64,000 nt of DNA, taken from assembly GCA_025201765.1 (NCBI GenBank), contig MU623357.1, positions 186,001-250,000 of the forward strand. Reading direction: 5' to 3'. The notes under the pieces were generated by a model that made no database searches, was not told the DNA's origin, and saw only the letters and a list, made by a program, of their open reading frames with translations. The stretch comes from Daldinia sp. FL1419 (Eukaryota; Ascomycota; Sordariomycetes; Xylariales; Hypoxylaceae). The stretch's first letter is position 1. Every line of letters begins with the position of its first letter. Positions 56,995-64,000 of the stretch are shown here, one piece after another. The position numbers and the translations under genes were made by a program.

Positions 56995-58674
56995 GTCTAC
57001 ACGGCAACTCTTATCCTATAAAGAAGCTCGGATACGGTTATACGCCTACGGTGATATGGTGTAGAAGCAGATCCAACAGTTAGCGGAAAGGACAGGCGAG
57101 ATGTGTAACTTAGCCTAGGAGGCTAGTTGGTTCTACTTGGTTATGGGAGTTATGATAATGCTGTCAGCCAAGGTTATGGAGTTCGGAATGAGAAGTTCCC
57201 AATAGGCCCTACGCGAGAGGTGTTTGTGTGACGTGTTCCTTGGGTTGGTAAAGAGGGAAGAGGAGTAGGATTTTACGGGCTTGTTTTGCCTTGCTCGGAT
57301 CAATGAGCTTTGTCACGCCCGTTTCCCACGTCAGTTTCTGGCATGAGATAGGTTAATTTTACCTGAGTTTTATTTAGTTCCTGTTGTTAGCAGGCTCCCC
57401 TAGGTTTTTAGACTCAGTGGAAGTGTACCAATAAGACCCAATTTGTGACTTAAAAGAATATTAATTCTAGTATTAGTATTACGAGAATGCCCTTTTTTTT
57501 CGTTGTCCTCCGTCGTGATTTGACTATGAATTTGAAGTTTTAAAAATATCAGTTCCACATTTCTAAACACGTATTTATTCATCAGGGGGAACCTATTAAA
57601 GCCGTGCCGTAATGATCAAGGACGGGTTCAATATCTTAGTTTAATTGTCTAGATCTTAAAGAGATATTGTAGGTACTTATATGCAGAACATAATCGTATA
57701 ATACAAGCACTCGAGTATGCAATCATTTACTGAAATATAAAGCAACATTGTATAAAGAGAATACAAGGTAGTTTAACCGTGACTTGATTTACTTGTGTAG
57801 GAGGCATCTATAAGATAATCGTGTTGCTTACCCAGGTAGGTAGGTACCTACCCAGCTACCTAAGGTAACCCTTATTCCCCAATGGCATGCCATAAGCAAT
57901 ACCGAAACCCTGTTTTAATAACGTTATGCGTTCTACCACAGCTTGCTTTAACCCTTATTGGTATTACCGGGTAATTTCAAGTTTGCTGCTGAGGTCGGCT
58001 TTAAAACTTGGAGCTGCTTCAAACAGGGTTGTGTGGGTGTCTTGTCTATTGGCAAGTTATAATGCACAACCTCCAGTAGGTATATCGTCCACGAGTGGCA
58101 AATATATCGAAATATTATACAAGTTCCTTTTATAAAATTTTAAGCATCAAATATTTCCATCTCTTTTAAGGTCCAGAATCCTAGACCCTAGTTAGATTTG
58201 GTTTGAACCTACACATCAACCAAGAACATGCCTGCCAACAGCAATACCTATGGTTGCTTTGAGTACTCAATGTAGGTACCTAATCAATTAAATCATTGCT
58301 ATAAGTGATATCTCAGTCGACAATGGTGCCTTTGTGCACGACGTAGACAATGCAGGAAACAACTGCGAACATGCCTACATTTTTAATAGGATAAAGATTG
58401 GCAATACAATCATACAAAGAGAGCGCCGAAAACATCTCTTCCTTTACGCAAGAGCCTTATAATCGGCGTACTAGCTGCGGACGGTAGTCTTGATGCTCTT
58501 ATATACCTAGTTGTTACCTATGGGTTGCTACTAACACTAATATACGGTTTAGAATACTTCTCATGGTTATGTGGGTTTCCAAAAGCAAACGTTCTTGATA
58601 GTTTTAAAGACCAAACTCCTAAATAATAGAGCAGGATAGAATAAATTCATTGGCTTGGACCGGAAACATACAAG
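56995..58674. other. Intergenic region, 1.7 kb
   Basis: Holds the Tmem33 3' flank, AT-rich DNA and TAGGTACCTA motifs near 57840 and 58273. No gene recognised on either strand. Confidence 0.5.
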
Positions 58675-61600
58675 ATGAGGGAAATGTTCAGAGACTGGCG
58701 GTATTCCCTCCGGGGGCGCCGTCCCCGAAGGGGAGGATCGCAAGTGCTGATTGAACCTACGCGTAGCTCATCTACGAGGGAAGGAGAGGCACAGGGGTCC
58801 CGTGGGTCTCAAGGGTCTCGTGCGGTGGACCGGGTGCTTAGTAGAATGGGAAGCCTAAGTCTTGGGCCATCCCCGTCTCGAAGGAAAGCTATAGTCCGGG
58901 ATCCGCGCGATGCTCCGGTCCAGGAACCGGCCCAGAGATCGATCGAGGAATCTGAACCACTTCTTCAACCACGATCAAGTCATGATCCAATACTTCCCGG
59001 CCTAGTACCGCCACCACTTCGGCCACTAGCGCGTGCCTTGCCGGTAGCACCTGCTGTACCGCCGCCGCCTATTCCGGAGGATCTCGTGCAGCCTCCTGCG
59101 GATGACAATGCGGACCAGGATCAGCTGAAACAGTTAGAAAATGAGTGGAATTCGCGCCCTCGGCCTCAAGTTAATCCCAGGACCGGAATGACAGAGGCCG
59201 GGCGTACAGGTCTTGTCAACGACGCTCAGGCCGCCCACGTGGCAATTAATTATCCCATCAGGGGCTCATCAGAAGATTTATGGCAGGTACCGCCGCAAAG
59301 AGCTAGAAGCCCATCCCCAGTGGTCAGAGATTCGCCCTTGCCAGACCAAGCAAGCCATTGGGGTGGTGAAGATGAACCCATGGATGGTGGAGGACCTAGC
59401 GGTGGTGGTGATCAGGCCTCAGATTTGGGTGTCGACCCTGTGTCACGGTGGATGGGGGATTTCCGTGACGATGAGTACGCGGATAAAGATGTCATCGACA
59501 CCGGAAAACCGGATAATCCCGCCGAGTCGTTTGAAAAAGGTGGCGTTGAAGATGTATTGACTTTTGGCATAGGGTAAGTTAGGAGATTTTACCATCCTCC
59601 TCTAATCCACGAGAAATCATATCTCGTGGATATGTGTGTTCGGTACGCTAATAGTGAATTATACGGTAGTACGTTATAGTATTGTTTCCTGACTCTCAGC
59701 CATGTCTGAACCCTCTCTGGTTCTCTTGCAATTATGGCAGAGAATATATCGCTAACGGGTATCGTTTTCTTCGTTGTATAAATATTAATAAGTGGCAGAG
59801 CTTGAATTCCTCGTCGCCATAGCATCAGGGATGACGGACAAGCGGACGGTGTTCGGACTCGATGGAGAAGAGTATCGCCCAGATCCTCATCCACGAGAAA
59901 AGCGTTGGATATCAAAAAGGCTTTCAGGCCTCGACATTAACCCGGAGGAATACAACCGCAACAACATACTTTTCAGACGCTACGCCGTTAGGAGAATTGT
60001 AAGGTCAGTATATTCAGAGCTTCTAATTATTTACCCCAAGTTTCCACACCCTGGAGATCAATACCTACTTTCGTAACGGCGAACGATTGCTAACACTGCA
60101 AAAACTGTTATTTGCAATAGAGTGATGCTACGAAACCGCTTACAGACACACGAGGATAACATGGCAATGCATGGAGATTATATGAGCGAAAGTGATTTTA
60201 GTGGCGACGAGCGACCATACTGGCCGCAGATTGTGCATAGATTTACTGTCAACGCACCGTATAATCCCTTTCGAACACATTACGAAAACGGGATAATCGG
60301 TTTTAGATTTGTTGACGAGTTTCACAAATTCTGCGCGGAGCAGAAAATCGATATTATTAAAATGACGTCGAGAGACATTCATACGGTATATAGCAGGGTG
60401 ATAGAATGCCTTTACGATTGGCCTAGCGGCACACATCGTTCTCAGGTAACTTCCCACTTTGAACATAAATTAAAGCAGAGCGTCGAAGATCAAAAGTCGT
60501 TAGATAAGGTTTCACTTGCTGCAGCAGACGATCCACTTCGCGTCGATATACGAGGTCTGGACTGGAGATATAGAGCGTGGTCGGTTGTGGAAGACGTCTC
60601 GGTCGATGGGGCGGGCATGACGCCTGACCGGTACAATATACCCCCATACAGCTTTAGTAAAGTTCCGATGAAGGACTACCTCGTACGTAACACCTGTAAT
60701 TGCCTAAAAACCCCCCTTGGCGGTCTTCGTGGTCTTCTACCTCAAGACACATACCCAATCCCTAGAGTTTGTTAAGTGAAATAACTAACATCTGCCCTGA
60801 CAGTGGTTTGGAGCGGAAGTAGTGAGCCCCCCAATGCCCTTCGACAATGAAGCTTCTCTTTTCGCAATCGAAAGGGCTTGCGGAGTAATCCGTAACTATT
60901 TCCGGTGCCATAAGCCTATGGAGGTCTCAACGGGACTCCACGTGCATCTAGGCCACAAGCACGGGTGGAATTTGTTGCAGGCTAAGAGATTTATAACTCT
61001 CTGGACTCTATCGGAGAATACCCTTATTCATCTACATAGAAAGGACCGAGGCGCGCCGAGGATGTTGAAGTGGTGCGGGAATTTGATCCACGCCACGTGT
61101 CTTGGACAGGCGCTCTTTCATTCCAGCGAAGCCGTACGTTATAGACAAGGCGGTTGTCTCCCGCGCGCGAGCCCATCTGAGAAGAAACGACACCAGGAAA
61201 ACCTAACGAACCATGTTAACATTACCAATTTGCCTGCTAACGTTTTGGAGTTCCTCCGAAACGTGTGGATGTATCCAACACTTAGCGAGTTGGCGAGTGC
61301 TATGGCTGGAGGCAAGGACGGTAATGACGACTATCTGAGGCCATCTATTCGCGTACGCGTAAGTGGCGAAAAGAAATCTGACACAGCAAGAATGAACATA
61401 CCCCAGACGATAGAAGTTAGAACAATGCAGGGAACACTTGATGCTGATCAGTAAGTAGACAATTGCCTATCTCCCTTGCCCCTTGCCCCTTGCCCCTTTT
61501 GCGCTATATCATAAAAGACACGAGCTGACTTAGTGTTTAGCTTACGCCAGTGGCTCACCGTTTTGAGAAGGCTTATTGCCCTATCGTTCGAGGCACCACC

Positions 61601-61862
61601 GGAAACATTCCTGAACGCTGTGAATTCGATCGTGGAGGCTCAGAAAAGCAACCAGGATGGGGTTAAGGACATACTGACCGCTCTTAATGTTCCTCCAAGA
61701 ACGTTACATTACTTCACAAGTAGGAATCATAGAAGAGGGGATCCCACCACTAACGACGTTTGGTGGGTATATCCCGATAACGACATGGTGGACTGGGACC
61801 AACCGTTCATGGCCCCTGGACATTCAGCGACACATGGACCGCAATACAACTTCAATCCTTAG
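58675..61862 (+). CDS. Putative amidoligase-domain protein with disordered N-terminus, about 5 exons, frame break at intron 1
   Basis: Proposed exons: 58675-59573, 59799-60003, 60121-60682, 60804-61450 and 61541-61862. The C-terminal part matches the fungal/bacterial putative amidoligase family (ATP-grasp/glutamine-synthetase-like relatives that form amide bonds). Seen: VLTFGI then ELEFLVA, DPHPREKRW, YRAWSVVEDVSV, AEVVSPPMPF, STGLHVHLGHKHGW (about residue 597), IEVRTMQGTLDAD and LRQWLTVLRRLI. The first 290 residues are Pro/Ser/Arg-rich and disordered. Exon 1 ends TTTGGCATAGG before a perfect GTAAGT donor. Joining it to the only sensible acceptors gives a stop, whereas one G fewer in the GGG run (59572-59574) would give FGIELEF, the expected motif. 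This is either a frameshift mutation or a sequence error. The exon 2/3 junction uses a less certain GTCAGT donor. The substrate is unknown. Confidence 0.75.
59605..59631. repeat. Perfect 10-bp inverted repeat (7-nt loop)
   Basis: Arms atccacgaga (59605-59614) and tctcgtggat (59622-59631) around the loop aatcata can form a hairpin. It lies within intron 1 of the amidoligase gene. Confidence 0.9.
61472..61498 (+). repeat. Heptanucleotide ccccttg tandem tract
   Basis: About three and a half copies of the ccccttg unit in the last intron (61451-61540) of the amidoligase gene; it may act as a pyrimidine-rich tract. Confidence 0.85.
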
Positions 61863-62643
61863 TGTCTGATTGTTTAGGATATACGATATGCTACTGAGGG
61901 ATGAGTTAGAGCGAGTCAAAAGGGAGGAGAAGGACAAGGGAAATGGGAAAGACTACCTAGTGATGGACTGCCCTCTTACCCCCAAAACGAGTACCTCTTA
62001 TTTACCCAGGTTGTGCTAGTATTTTGTATTCAACTACCTCTTCAATTTTATATGCCCGAGTTACTTACATTCGTCTATGGATGGATGGGATATTTTGCCC
62101 AGGTGGCTTTCGGGGTGTTCTACCTGGTACATACCTCCTATATTATACCTACCTAGATATGCATTTAATGTAAGATATGCAAGAAGAATATTATCTGCGA
62201 AATTTGCACGTGAAGAAACTCCAGAAATCTTGAAAGGGTTGACGTCATTATGTGATTACACCTCCCCTCCTGCTTTTAAGCCACATCTCTAGCCACAAAT
62301 ATCATGGAACCAGGTAATACCTACCTACCTATCTACTGAGAAATAAGTACAGTAAGTACTACCTAACTACCTAAGTGATGACGTACAGATGCTATGACGG
62401 ACTACCTACCTGCCTAGGTACCTACATACAATACATACTTGCATCCTTGCCCGCAATCCTTACCCACTACATAACTTAACATCCAGTTATATCGACGTCT
62501 CAAGGTACGAACGTACGTACCTCATAAACATCATGTAGGATAACCTGTTTATCTTCTATAAATAATTTGATGTAGAAGAGGCCAGCGATAATCCACAATG
62601 CCAATACACCGATCAAGTCATTCTGATAAAAATACTAGAAACA
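61863..62643. other. Intergenic region
   Basis: 3' flank of the amidoligase gene and promoter of the PTEN-like gene. TACCTACCTA and exact TAGGTACCTA motifs occur at about 62310-62425. No gene seen. Confidence 0.5.
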
Positions 62644-64000
62644 ATGGCTTCTCTACTGCGCCAGATCGTTGCGGGACCACGCGCCAGACACCCTGAAGCA
62701 GGTTTGGATCTCTGTTATGTTACGGATAACATAATTGCGACGTGCGTTCCGGCTTGTTCCCCCCTTTTTTGTGGTTTAATATCATTTTCGAGTTGACAAG
62801 GTGTTGACATGGTTCTCTTCCCAGATCCGGCCCTTCTCAGACATATCCCCAGCGTGCCTATCGCAATCCACTCGACCGCCTCGTCGAGTTTCTCGACTCT
62901 AAGCACGGAAAGAATTGGGCGATATGGGAATTCCGTGCCGAAGGTACTGGCTATCCGGACGAACTTGTTTACAACAGGATTAGGCACTATCCCTGGCCGG
63001 ATCATCACCCACCCCCCTTCAGGCTGGTACCGATGATCATTGCGAGCATGCGAAATTGGTTAAACGGAAATGATCTCGACGCCGATAATGCAGGCACCCC
63101 GGATGGGAAAAGGAATCTTGTTGGAAAGGTTCTGGAAACGTGGAAAGACAAAAAGGGGGGCCGTGTGGTTGTTGTACATTGTAAAGCCGGCAAGGGTCGC
63201 AGCGGAACGATGGCCTGTAGCTATCTCGTTGCTGAGTGCGGTTGGACGCCAGAGCAAGCCCTTGCGAGATTTACGGAACGAAGGATGCGACCCAAATTTG
63301 GCGCAGGCGTCACCATCCCGAGTCAGCTACGATGGATAGGATATGTCGATCGCTGGACTAAAGGAGGGAAGAAATACGTCGACCGAGAACTAGAAATCGT
63401 TGAGATCCATGTCTGGGGACTGCGTTCCGGTGTGAAGCTTTCGGTCGAAGGTTTCGTAGACGGGGGTAAAAAGATCAAAGTCTTCCACACGTTCTCAAAA
63501 AAGGAGCGAGTCATAGTTGAAGGTAATGCTCCGGGTGATAATGGAGTTTGGGATATGATATACGATATCACTGGCTACGGATTTAATTCTACGGCGGGAC
63601 AGGAAGTCCTCGACGAAGCGAAGCAAACCGACCAAGTAAAGGATAACGAGTCTACACCGGCGGCCACTGAGCAGGCCTCACAATCACCGGTATCGAGATC
63701 AAAGAAAAAGACGGTCCCGAAACTGATTTCTAGGCCCTCTCAGCGTTCGTCCGCTGAGTCCGTACATTCTACCCGTAGTATGCCCGAAAATAGTCCCAAA
63801 TCCAAATCCACGATCCCCGGTAGTTCGTCCTCGTCGACCTCAAAGAATGATGCTGACCCTGAACCCGGAGGCATGGCCGTTATTTTTAAGCCTCACAAGC
63901 CGATTAAATTACCTACCAGCGACGTAAATATATGCATTGAAAGACGCAACCGTACGCCTAGCGCGATGGGATTCACTATGGTCACCGCTGTGGCACATGT
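62644..64000 (+). CDS. PTEN-like phosphatase (Tep1), 3' end beyond the window
   Basis: Phosphoinositide 3-phosphatase of the PTEN family, predicted to dephosphorylate PtdIns(3,4,5)P3. Exon 1 is 62644-62741; intron 62742-62824 (GTGCGT donor, CAG acceptor, phase 2); exon 2 runs open to the window edge, so about 424 aa are visible. Seen: MASLLRQIVAGPRARHPEAG, LDLCYVTDNIIATSGPSQTYP, AYRNPLDRLVEFLDSKHG, general-region HYPWPDHHPPPF with the conserved Asp, and P-loop HCKAGKGRSG (His151, Cys152, Arg158) with the two Lys typical of PTEN rather than of protein phosphatases. Then comes TERRMRPKFGAGVTIPSQLR, and the C2-like region (ELEIVEIHVWGL, GVKLSVEGF). A Ser/Lys-rich disordered insertion follows within or after the C2 part (from about residue 305). 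The true C-terminus is not visible. Confidence 0.93.

Overview
The window is nuclear DNA of a filamentous ascomycete (Pezizomycotina, most likely a sordariomycete; genus not resolvable by eye). The grounds are genes split by short introns (about 50-130 nt) with GTAAGT-like donors and CTAAC/CTAAT branch sites, fungal-only families (DUF3176, HET, fungal Sulfotransfer_4, Syp1, Tos4-like FHA), and kilobase-scale intergenic DNA with no operons. There are 20 intact or nearly intact protein genes, one gene that runs off the right edge, two clear pseudogenes and two genes with apparent single-base frame breaks. One conserved two-exon gene (79 aa, 32321-32684) is easy to miss. No tRNA, rRNA, CRISPR array or intact transposon was found.

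Layout. 0.3-1.3 kb: SDR oxidoreductase with a probable GC-AG intron. 2.3-4.0 kb: mitochondrial CDP-DAG synthase Tam41 (-), divergent from spindle-checkpoint Mad1 (+, 5.1-7.4 kb). 8.1-10.9 kb: endocytic F-BAR/muHD protein Syp1 (-). 11.9-13.2 kb: Csk1/CDK-like kinase (+). 13.5-14.6 kb: sulfotransferase (-). 16.3-17.0 kb: decayed SDR gene. 18.2-21.4 kb: a disordered basic protein and a DUF3176 membrane protein. 22.5-27.6 kb: ribosome quality-control E3 ligase Ltn1 (-). 28.8-31.6 kb: probable mitochondrial protein with seven 24-25 aa repeats. 32.3-32.7 kb: small protein. 33.9-35.5 kb: Tos4-like FHA protein. 37.3-39.4 kb: RhoGAP-fold protein without the arginine finger. 39.4-43.1 kb: gene-poor. 43.1-48.3 kb: L1-domain ribosome biogenesis factor, palmitoyl-protein thioesterase and CTD-kinase cyclin Ctk2. 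49-54.4 kb: accessory-looking block with a HET pseudogene, arsenite efflux pump Acr3 and a small Nif3/PII-like gene with a frameshift near its end. 55.9-57.0 kb: Tmem33/Pom33 with a 16-nt micro-exon. 58.7-61.9 kb: amidoligase-domain protein with a frame break at its first splice junction. 62.6-64 kb: PTEN-like phosphatase, cut by the window end.

Most genes are unrelated housekeeping functions (checkpoint, endocytosis, ribosome quality control and biogenesis, transcription elongation, lipid and lysosomal metabolism). Accessory or decaying genes lie at 13-17 kb, 49-54 kb and 58-62 kb. A short palindromic motif, TAGGTACCTA with nested TAGGTAGG/CCTACCTA variants, recurs in nearly every intergenic region and was not seen in any exon; it is the strongest genome-wide pattern not explained by genes. 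No new multi-gene system is convincingly present. The best leads are this motif family, the 24-25 aa repeat protein, the RhoGAP-like protein lacking its catalytic arginine, and the amidoligase fused to a long disordered N-terminus.
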